From contig JBGPHT010000203.1 in assembly GCA_041484525.1 (NCBI GenBank), forward strand, positions 1-12,279: a stretch of 12,279 nucleotides of DNA, written 5' to 3'. The position numbers were made by a program, and so were the translations under genes. The notes beneath the pieces were generated by a model. The model was given only the letters and a program-made list of their open reading frames with translations, searched no databases and had not been told where the DNA came from. Source of the DNA: JBGPHT01 sp041484525 (GTDB taxonomy: Bacteria > Acidobacteriota > Terriglobia > Bryobacterales > Bryobacteraceae). Below are positions 7,691 through 12,279 of the stretch, one piece after another (position 1 is the stretch's first letter; every line of letters begins with the position of its first letter).

Positions 7691-7816
7691 CAATTCGGGG
7701 GACAGGCGACGAAACCTTCCGCGCCGTCTTTGCGCGGAATTTCGTTGCCTGTCCCCGAATTGCCCCGTGAAATCTCCCTCATGTTAATTTCGAGGTTGTG
7801 TAGCCTGTCCCCGAAA
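7691..7816. repeat. REP/BIME-like palindromic element built from ATTCGGGGACAGGC units
   Basis: Three copies of a core related to CCTGTCCCCGAAT lie in a 145-base intergenic gap. The copies at 7691-7707 and 7745-7761 are inverted. Their pairing extends inward to TTCCGCGC/GCGCGGAA, so 7691-7761 can fold into one hairpin of about 30 bp with a few mismatches and a loop of about 7 bases. A third copy at 7803-7816 is in the same orientation as the second. It is preceded by GTAG (7800-7803), the tetranucleotide that marks many REP sequences mobilised by RAYT transposases. No T-run follows, so it is not a normal terminator, although a hairpin this stable between two genes could stabilise or separate transcripts. 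No transposase gene is present in the window. One edge lies 2 bases from the M24 Shine-Dalgarno sequence and the other 7 bases from the amidase stop codon. Confidence 0.85.
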
Positions 7817-7823
7817 TAGAAGT

Positions 7824-9566
7824 TCATGTCTGCAATTCCGTCGGATGCTTCTTATGCCACTCGGTCGCCTGCTCGTACGCCAGCGCCACTCTTAACGGAG
7901 CCCCTTCCTCATACACCCGCCCCAAGAATCCAATCGACCGCGGCGACCCGTTAATGAACCCGCACTTTACCACCACCTGCGGATTCCCTGTCAAATTTGT
8001 AGTCGACAGCAGCGCACTCGACGGCATCACCAGCACGTCCCAATCCGCCATGAACTTCTCGAACCGCTCCACCAGCAGCGTACGCGCGCGCTGCGCCCGG
8101 ATGTACTCCACCGCCGGAATCAGCCGCCCGCTGCGGAACGTATTGGGCCAGTCGCCCGCATTCTGCCCCTTGAGCTTCCGCACCTGCCCATCGCGCGTGA
8201 TGTCGTCGAACGCGCAGGCGCCCTCCGCCTCGAGCAGAAAGCGCATCGGAATCTGTTCCTCGGTGTATTCCGCCGGCTGCATCGCGACACCCGCCTTCCG
8301 CAAATCGGCCAGCGCCTGGTCGTACATCTTCTTCATATCGCCCTGCGTGCGGTCGAAGGCCGATTGCAGCACGCCGATCTTCATCGTGCGCAGCGGCCGC
8401 CGCGGTTCCCAATGGAACGGATCCGCGCCCACACTGCGATCCTTGCCGTCGGGCCCATGGATAGCGTTGAGCACGATGGCGGCATCTTCCACGCCGCGGC
8501 AGAGCGCGCCAATCTTGTCCATCGTCCAGCTCAGCGCCATGGCGCCATGCCGGCTTACGCGGCCGTAAGTGGGCCGCAGTCCCACCGTGCCGCACTGTGT
8601 GCTGGGCGAGACGATAGACCCCAGCGTTTCGGTTCCGAGCGCAAAACCCACCAGCCCCGCCGACGTCGCCGATGCCGACCCCGCCGACGATCCGCTCGAT
8701 CCCTGCTCGTAATTCCACGGATTCTTGGTGCGCCCCTGGAACCACAGGTCGCCCTGCGCCAGCGCCCCCATCGAGAGCTTCGCGATCAGCACCGCGCCCG
8801 CTTTGTTCAGCCGCTCCACCACCGTCGCGTTCTCATCCGGCACGCGATCCTGGAAGGGCTCCGCGCCCCACGTGGTCAGGATGCCCTTGGTGTCGAACAG
8901 ATCCTTCACGCCGTAAGGAATGCCGTGCAGCGGCCCCTTGTAGCGGCCCGCGCGGATTTCCTTGTCGGCCTGCGCCGCCTGCGTGAGCGCCAGATCCTCG
9001 GTGAGCGTCACCAGGCAGAGCAGCTTGGGCGAATACTTCTTCATGCGCTCCAGGTACATCTTGGTGAGCGCGGTGGAGGAAACCGCGCGCGAGCGGAGCA
9101 GCGGCGCCAGTCTGGTCACCGGCCAGTGCGCGAGTTCTTCGAGATCCGCCGGGGCCTTCGCCGCCGTCCGCGACACCGTCGGCACAAACCGCGCCGGGCC
9201 CTTGATCGCCTTGCGGTCCGGGAGGCCCGGATGGAAAGCGAACGAGGGTTCCGTGCCGTAGGGGACATCGATCTTGCGCAGCGATTCGTAGTTATACAGC
9301 GCGCTGTTGGCGCGCCGCAGCATCATTTCGATTTCCGCGTCCTGAAATTCGAGCCCCAGCAGCACCAGCGCGCCCTGCACCTGTTCCTTGGTGATGCGCA
9401 TCGGCTGGTTCTGGCCGAATCCGCCGCGCCCGCCCCCGCCGCGCCCGCCGCCACCCGCGGGCGGAGTCGTAGCCGGCGGTGTCACCGGAGGCGTCGCCTG
9501 CTGCGACCTCATCGGCCGCGCCGCCGCGAGAAGACTTAGGAGCTGAAGCCACGTGCGTCGATCCAT
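7824..9566 (-). CDS. Secreted (Tat) amidase-signature family hydrolase
   Basis: This is a 580-residue amidase-signature enzyme that hydrolyses a C-N amide bond with a Ser-cisSer-Lys triad. Candidate residues are Lys221 in GVKDLFD, cis-Ser293 (or 294) in GSSGSSAGSA, and nucleophile Ser317 in LGSIVSPST. The 24-residue spacing between the two serines is what the family shows. MDRRTWLQLLSLLAAA at the start resembles a twin-arginine signal. It is followed by a low-complexity Pro/Thr stretch and a Gly/Arg linker (38-50). Residues 57-140 precede the amidase core and look like the N-terminal extension common in environmental members. The family includes GatA, but the export signal and lack of GatB/GatC neighbours argue against a tRNA role. 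ATG at 9566 is preferred to GTG at 9572, because GGGAG lies 5 bases before the ATG and directly abuts the GTG. The substrate is unknown; peptide amides or amide-bearing nutrients are possible. Confidence 0.9.
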   Translation of the reverse strand: MDRRTWLQLLSLLAAARPMRSQQATPPVTPPATTPPAGGGGRGGGGRGGFGQNQPMRITKEQVQGALVLLGLEFQDAEIEMMLRRANSALYNYESLRKIDVPYGTEPSFAFHPGLPDRKAIKGPARFVPTVSRTAAKAPADLEELAHWPVTRLAPLLRSRAVSSTALTKMYLERMKKYSPKLLCLVTLTEDLALTQAAQADKEIRAGRYKGPLHGIPYGVKDLFDTKGILTTWGAEPFQDRVPDENATVVERLNKAGAVLIAKLSMGALAQGDLWFQGRTKNPWNYEQGSSGSSAGSASATSAGLVGFALGTETLGSIVSPSTQCGTVGLRPTYGRVSRHGAMALSWTMDKIGALCRGVEDAAIVLNAIHGPDGKDRSVGADPFHWEPRRPLRTMKIGVLQSAFDRTQGDMKKMYDQALADLRKAGVAMQPAEYTEEQIPMRFLLEAEGACAFDDITRDGQVRKLKGQNAGDWPNTFRSGRLIPAVEYIRAQRARTLLVERFEKFMADWDVLVMPSSALLSTTNLTGNPQVVVKCGFINGSPRSIGFLGRVYEEGAPLRVALAYEQATEWHKKHPTELQT

Positions 9567-9868
9567 AGACACTCCCGATTAACCAATTCCCCCCAACCCA
9601 ACCCCGATAATAATCTGCCTATCATAGCGCGCTCGCCGGCCTGTTTGACGGCATTCGCGCGCGGTGTATGCTGTGCCCGCGAATAGTGTGAATGCATACC
9701 CTGAGCGCCTCATCGAGAATGAAGACGCCGGGATTGCATGCACTGAAGCGATCCTGCGGGAATGGAACGCGAAGCGCTCGCCAAGGTCGAAGCCCGTTCC
9801 AAGCGGCGCGCCTAAGTGGGTAACTTCCGTATCTATTGAGAATAGATCTCAATCTCGATAATATTGAG
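9567..9868. other. Divergent intergenic region between the amidase and the parDE remnant
   Basis: No convincing gene is seen here. On the plus strand, TTGACG (9645-9650), a 16-base spacer and TATGCT (9667-9672) form a plausible promoter pointing right. On the minus strand, TATGAT (9626-9621) could be the -10 box of the amidase, but its -35 region is poor. A short plus-strand reading frame from a GTG at 9688 to 9861 (57 codons) has no recognisable family and no clear ribosome-binding site. In another frame, MEREALAKVEARSKRRA (about 9760-9813) resembles the charged tail of a small antitoxin-like protein, with stop codons close upstream. This may be gene debris, in keeping with the decayed genes that follow. 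Confidence 0.4.
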
Positions 9869-9869
9869 A
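9835..9869 (+). promoter_or_regulatory. Operator-like palindrome and promoter of the parDE remnant
   Basis: ATTGAGA (9835-9841) and TCTCAAT (9847-9853) form a perfect 7-bp inverted repeat with a 5-base spacer. A third ATTGAGA occurs at 9863-9869. TTGAGA (9836-9841) and TAATAT (9859-9864), 17 bases apart, could be the -35 and -10 boxes, so the repeat overlaps the promoter. ParD antitoxins are ribbon-helix-helix proteins that repress their own operon at sites of this kind. Binding is inferred from the layout only. Confidence 0.5.
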
Positions 9870-9883
9870 TGGACCGTCGTGCC

Positions 9884-10156
9884 ATGCCCAACGTAACTAT
9901 TTCTCTCCCCGACCCCCTCAAGGAATTCGTCGAGCAACAGATGGCATCGCGAGGATAGGGCAACGTCAGCGAGTACTTTCGAACCTTGCTCCGGGAAGCG
10001 CAGGAGAAGGAGCGCGAGACGCGCCTGGAGGAGTTGCTGCTCGAAGGTCTGAACTCGGGTGAAGACATTCCCCTGGACCACAAGTTCTGGAAGGATCTCC
10101 GGGCCGACGCGCTCGGAAAGATCGAAGAACGGAAGAAGCGGAAGCGCTGCAGGTGA
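9884..10156 (+). pseudogene. parD: ParD-type antitoxin, interrupted by a nonsense codon
   Basis: Conceptual translation gives a ParD-family ribbon-helix-helix antitoxin: MPNVTISLPDPLKEFVEQQM, ASRG, stop, GNVSEYFRTLLREAQEKER, then a charged C-terminus with LNSGEDIPLDHKFWKDL. The DNA-binding beta-strand is VTISLP. The TAG at 9956-9958 sits where family members usually have a Tyr in a (G)RYGNxSEY-type motif, so one base change from TAC or TAT explains it. The rest of the frame is intact to TGA at 10154-10156, for 91 codons including both stops, which is normal ParD length. An in-frame ATG at 9869 is an alternative start, but the family start fits 9884. The stop overlaps the ParE start by 4 bases. 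No functional full-length antitoxin can be made without readthrough. The product of the first 24 codons lacks the dimerising helices and the toxin-binding part. Confidence 0.85.
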
Positions 10157-10423
10157 AACACTTCGTCCGCTCGGCGGCCCGGGAGGACATTCTTCCTTAC
10201 GGCTACCGGGACAGCGCTGAACTCCATCTGCAGGGATCCCGGAATCGGATCTCCCAGGTGGTTTCGCAAGCTCCCGGGGCTTCGCTCCTGGCCGGTTCCC
10301 GGATTCGAGGACATCCGCGTTTACTAAATCGCTGGGCCCGATTTTCTTCGGATTATTCGCGTCCTCCACGGCAGCCGCGATCTCCAACGGATTCTTGGCG
10401 GGGAACGCTCTCCGGGAGAATAA
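10153..10423 (+). pseudogene. parE: ParE-type toxin, internal deletion/frameshift and in-frame stop
   Basis: The remnant is a RelE/ParE-superfamily toxin; intact ParE poisons DNA gyrase. It starts at GTG 10153, overlapping the antitoxin stop, with VKHFVRSAAREDIL in the first frame. That frame is lost near 10205. The +1 frame continues with TALNSICRDPGIGSPRWF, RKLPGLRSWPVPGFEDIRVY, then TAA (10325-10327), then LRIIRVLHGSRDLQRILGGE and TAA at 10421-10423. By family length, about 20 residues between REDIL and TALNS are missing. The internal TAA falls where a second Tyr (VYY) is common. Two independent lesions make toxin activity very unlikely. The C-terminal RVLHGSRDLQRIL signature makes the assignment secure. 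Confidence 0.85.
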
Positions 10424-10503
10424 GGGTAGAACGCCGGGATAAAGCCGACTGGAACAGGTTGTTCACGCGACTTGAAAAAATAGTTAAACCCTCGATTCTT
10501 CGT

Positions 10504-10520
10504 CGCGTTAGACGCGTTTT
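10504..10520 (+). terminator. Weak hairpin with T-run behind the parE remnant
   Basis: CGCGT and ACGCG (5 bp, 3-base loop) are followed by TTTT. It would be a weak intrinsic terminator about 80 bases behind the parE remnant. The short stem could easily be chance in GC-rich DNA. Confidence 0.2.
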
Positions 10521-10574
10521 CCCCTGCCGCCGGGAGCCGGTTTCTTGATCCCGGCTGTCATGCTCGAAGAGGGG

Positions 10575-10595
10575 CGTGACCGCGATGCGGTCACG
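10575..10595. repeat. Perfect 9-3-9 palindrome CGTGACCGC-GAT-GCGGTCACG
   Basis: This 21-base perfect inverted repeat ends about 75 bases before the start codon of the 208-residue gene. No T-run follows it, so it does not look like a terminator. Its half GCGGTCACG recurs at 10649-10657, just before that gene. An operator for an autoregulating DNA-binding protein or a leader RNA hairpin are the likeliest readings. Confidence 0.6.
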
Positions 10596-10631
10596 GACTC
10601 CAACAAGTCCTTACCCTTCAACCTGCAATTA

Positions 10632-10657
10632 CGTGATTTGACCGAACCGCGGTCACG
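10632..10657. repeat. Second, imperfect copy of the GCGGTCACG palindrome
   Basis: CGTGA (10632-10636) and TCACG (10653-10657) are the outer arms. ACCG (10641-10644) and CGGT (10650-10653) form a partial inner repeat. The right half GCGGTCACG (10649-10657) is identical to the right arm of the palindrome at 10575-10595, with 62 bases between equivalent positions. It lies immediately upstream of the Shine-Dalgarno sequence of the 208-residue gene, so protein or RNA structure here could control its translation or transcription. Confidence 0.5.
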
Positions 10658-10670
10658 AGGGAACAAAAGC

Positions 10671-11297
10671 ATGAAAAAACCGATCGTTACTGAACCGCCG
10701 GCCGGGACGTTCGACCTTGGCCTGGTCCTCGGACAGCGCCGAGCCTTCAGCGCTGTCGCCGGGAAATGCTCGGCGGCGGACGCCGCCACGCTCAAGCAGA
10801 TCCGCGATGACAAACTCTATCTCGGCATGTGCAGCGACTGGCGCGAGTTCTGCAATCAGCATCTCCACATGTCCAAGAGCACCGCCGACAAGCTCATCGC
10901 GCTCTTGACCGAATTCGGCCCCGATTATTTCACGGTGGCGCAGTTCACCCGGATCTCTCCCGGAGCCTATCGCGCGATTGCGCCTTCGGTTCGCGACAGT
11001 ACGGTGCGCTACCTGGGAGCCGACATCGCGCTGACCTCGGAGAACGCGGACAAGGTGGCGCAAGCGGTCCAGGAGTTACGGCGGATCTCGACGCCGGCCC
11101 CGCCGCCTGCTCCGCCCGCGCGCGTCTCGCCGCGCCAACGTCTGGAGTGGCTCGAAAAGCGCAGCCGCGAATTAGTGGATGGCCTCACCGAGCTAGCCGA
11201 CTCCGGGCCCGGCTGCGACGATCGCGAGGAGATGCTGCAACTCGTGCGGGAGACGCGCAAATCGCTCACGCGCGTGGAACTGCGGATGAGCAGATAG
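10671..11297 (+). CDS. Uncharacterised 208-residue protein, possible DNA-binding N-terminal half
   Basis: I do not recognise a named family. The N-terminal half (about 10-135) is predicted to be mainly helical. It holds the segment LYLGMCSDWREFCNQHLHMS (49-68) followed by KSTADKLIALL. This resembles the W-x-E-(F/Y)-C...(S)...A-x-x-L-I pattern seen in many phage, plasmid and genomic-island proteins with a helix-turn-helix-like fold. A Pro/Ala linker (TPAPPPAPPA, 141-150) separates it from a charged C-terminal helix (156-208) that may be a coiled coil. There is no signal peptide or membrane segment, so it is probably cytoplasmic. ATG at 10671 is chosen because GAGGGA lies about 8 bases upstream; an in-frame start at 10545 would add 42 residues that overlap the palindromic repeats and look non-coding. 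The gene stands alone between the parDE remnant and the cyclase-like gene. A regulator is possible but unproven. Confidence 0.7.
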   Translation: MKKPIVTEPPAGTFDLGLVLGQRRAFSAVAGKCSAADAATLKQIRDDKLYLGMCSDWREFCNQHLHMSKSTADKLIALLTEFGPDYFTVAQFTRISPGAYRAIAPSVRDSTVRYLGADIALTSENADKVAQAVQELRRISTPAPPPAPPARVSPRQRLEWLEKRSRELVDGLTELADSGPGCDDREEMLQLVRETRKSLTRVELRMSR

Positions 11298-11356
11298 AAG
11301 GAGTGAACCGATCTCAGGTCTGGTGCTAGAGTCTGCCGCTCACCAAGAGTCCAGTG

Positions 11357-11391
11357 TCCGGATCGCCGACGATTCGCCCGGAACGCTTTTT
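11357..11391 (+). terminator. Candidate intrinsic terminator of the 208-residue gene
   Basis: TCCGG-ATCG pairs with CGAT and CCGGA across a CCGA loop, with a 4-base bulge (TCGC) on the 3' arm. Four bases later comes TTTTT (11387-11391). It lies about 60 bases after the stop codon of the 208-residue gene. The bulge lowers confidence. Confidence 0.35.
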
Positions 11392-11477
11392 GCCCCCATG
11401 TCTGCCACACGCAGGAGACGATGCGAACGTGGTTCGGGCACGGGTCAAACGTACACACCACTGGCGATAATGGACCA

Positions 11478-12279
11478 ATGCGCCTACACGATTATGCGCC
11501 GCGGCCCGCGCACCTCAAATGGCTCCTCGATTCTGACCCGGCCATCCGTTGGCAGGTCATGAGGGACCTTACCGGTGAAGCCTCCGACGCGATTGCAGCC
11601 GAGCGGTCTCGCGTCGCAACCGAAGGCTGGGGAGCCCAGCTTCTCGCCTTCCAATCTCCTGCTGGCAACTGGGGCGGGGGCCCCCGCGGGTGGAGAGGCG
11701 ATTTGCGGAAGGAGGACCGAGGATTGCTTATTGCCCTCTACACTCTCGTCGTCTTGAAGGACCTCGGTCTCGACCCCGCCAGCAAGCAGGCTCGCAAAAT
11801 GATCGACCGAGTCGGCAAGCGGCTCGTGTTTAAGCCGCTCAGCAACCGGCCTTTCCTTCACGGCGAAACGGAGCCCTGCATCAATGGGAGAATTCTCGCC
11901 ATCGGCTCGTATTTCAAAGAACCGAACGACGCGCTGGCCAATCAACTCCTGGGCGAGCAGCTCGAAGATGGCGGCTGGAACTGCGAAGCACCCCAAAGCC
12001 GGCGCTCTTCGTTCCATACCACCATCTGCGTGCTCGAAGGACTGCTCGAATACGAACGAGCAAGGCGCAAATCGGCGGCCGTCACTAAGGCCCGCAAGAG
12101 GGCCGAGAACTATCTGCTCGAGCGCCGCATGTTCCGCTCGCTCCGAACCGGCGAAGTCATCGACAAACGCTGGCTCCGCTTCTCGTTCCCGACGTTTTGG
12201 CACTACGACGTCTTGCGCGGACTCGATTATCTGCGGAATGCAGGAATCAAACCCGACAGCCGCGTCAGTGACGCCATCG
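11478..12279 (+). CDS. Squalene-cyclase/prenyltransferase-like alpha-barrel protein, 3' end beyond the window
   Basis: The open frame runs from ATG 11478 off the right edge (267 residues seen, no stop). It resembles widespread uncharacterised proteins annotated as squalene cyclase-like or prenyltransferase-like, with an alpha/alpha-barrel made of repeated helices. Two QW-type repeats are visible: QSPAGNW (59-65) and QLEDGGW (161-167). Other conserved-looking stretches are LKWLLDSDPAIRWQVMRDLT (13-32), EPCINGRILAIGSYF (132-146), SSFHTTICVLEGLLEYE (177-193) and RFSFPTFWHYDVLRGLDYL (234-252). No DXDD motif of true squalene-hopene cyclases is seen, so a hopanoid-forming activity should not be assumed. 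There is no signal peptide. No Shine-Dalgarno sequence precedes the ATG; GATAAT at 11466-11471 would place transcription start at or near the ATG itself, so a leaderless message is possible. Confidence 0.82.
   Translation, partial: MRLHDYAPRPAHLKWLLDSDPAIRWQVMRDLTGEASDAIAAERSRVATEGWGAQLLAFQSPAGNWGGGPRGWRGDLRKEDRGLLIALYTLVVLKDLGLDPASKQARKMIDRVGKRLVFKPLSNRPFLHGETEPCINGRILAIGSYFKEPNDALANQLLGEQLEDGGWNCEAPQSRRSSFHTTICVLEGLLEYERARRKSAAVTKARKRAENYLLERRMFRSLRTGEVIDKRWLRFSFPTFWHYDVLRGLDYLRNAGIKPDSRVSDAI

Noticed and set aside
7691..7761. Reading the long hairpin as an intrinsic terminator of the amidase gene
   Set aside because: No T-run follows on either strand, and the arms contain the core that recurs at 7803-7816, so a repeat element explains it better.
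6653..9539. Long plus-strand open frames opposite the M24 and amidase genes
   Set aside because: They are antisense shadows of genes with complete catalytic residues and export signals; their products are low-complexity Arg/Pro-rich sequences.
7824..9566. Assigning the amidase as GatA of the tRNA amidotransferase
   Set aside because: It has an export-type N-terminus and linker, and no gatB or gatC is nearby. Shared signature residues are common to the whole family.
9622..10387. Minus-strand open frames of 184 and 230 codons across the parDE remnant
   Set aside because: The plus strand carries recognisable ParD and ParE sequence through this stretch, and the minus-strand products match nothing I know.
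11484..12203. A 239-codon minus-strand open frame opposite the cyclase-like gene
   Set aside because: The plus-strand frame has QW repeats and conserved family stretches and runs unbroken to the window edge. The minus-strand product is a shadow.
1..12279. CRISPR array, tRNA or rRNA genes, or phage structural genes
   Set aside because: No regularly spaced repeats, cloverleaf-like sequences or ribosomal RNA motifs were seen on either strand. The only mobile elements seen are the intron and the REP-like repeat.

Overview
The window reads as chromosomal DNA of a GC-rich, Gram-negative soil-type bacterium. An acidobacterium of the Solibacter/Bryobacter kind fits best. The evidence is a very long Oar-like TonB-dependent receptor with an N-terminal carboxypeptidase-regulatory-like domain, secreted twin-arginine amidohydrolases with Gly/Arg-rich linkers, paired M24 peptidase genes, and GGGGACAGGC-type palindromic repeats. 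The assignment rests on family recognition, not on a search.

Left part (1-5726, minus strand): an almost complete bacterial class C (group IIC) intron runs from its 5' end at 1853 to beyond the left edge. It encodes a reverse transcriptase/maturase, and domain V is visible at 4-35. The intron sits directly behind a strong intrinsic terminator (1856-1892), which belongs to the 1268-residue outer-membrane receptor at 1920-5726. That position is the known target preference of this intron class. The receptor has its own plausible promoter at 5766-5795.

Middle part (5967-9566, minus strand): a secreted hydrolase cluster, transcribed in the order amidase-signature hydrolase, M24 aminopeptidase/prolidase-like enzyme, then an orphan N-terminal creatinase-type half. 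The last two are tightly coupled. The amidase and the M24 enzyme are separated by a REP/BIME-like palindromic element that nearly fills the intergenic gap. Together with the receptor, the cluster suggests peptide or amide uptake and breakdown at the cell envelope. That functional link is an inference.

Right part (9567-12279, plus strand): a decayed parDE toxin-antitoxin module follows. The antitoxin has a nonsense codon, and the toxin has an internal deletion/frameshift plus an in-frame stop. Its operator-like palindromes and its 4-base overlap are still readable. Next comes an unrecognised 208-residue protein preceded by palindromic repeats. Last is the 5' part of a gene for a squalene-cyclase/prenyltransferase-like alpha-barrel protein, which runs off the right edge.

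No RNA genes other than the intron ribozyme, no CRISPR array and no phage structural genes are visible. The most noteworthy items are the REP-like element, the half-size M24 gene, the textbook class C insertion behind a terminator, the decayed toxin-antitoxin locus, and the 208-residue gene with its repeats.
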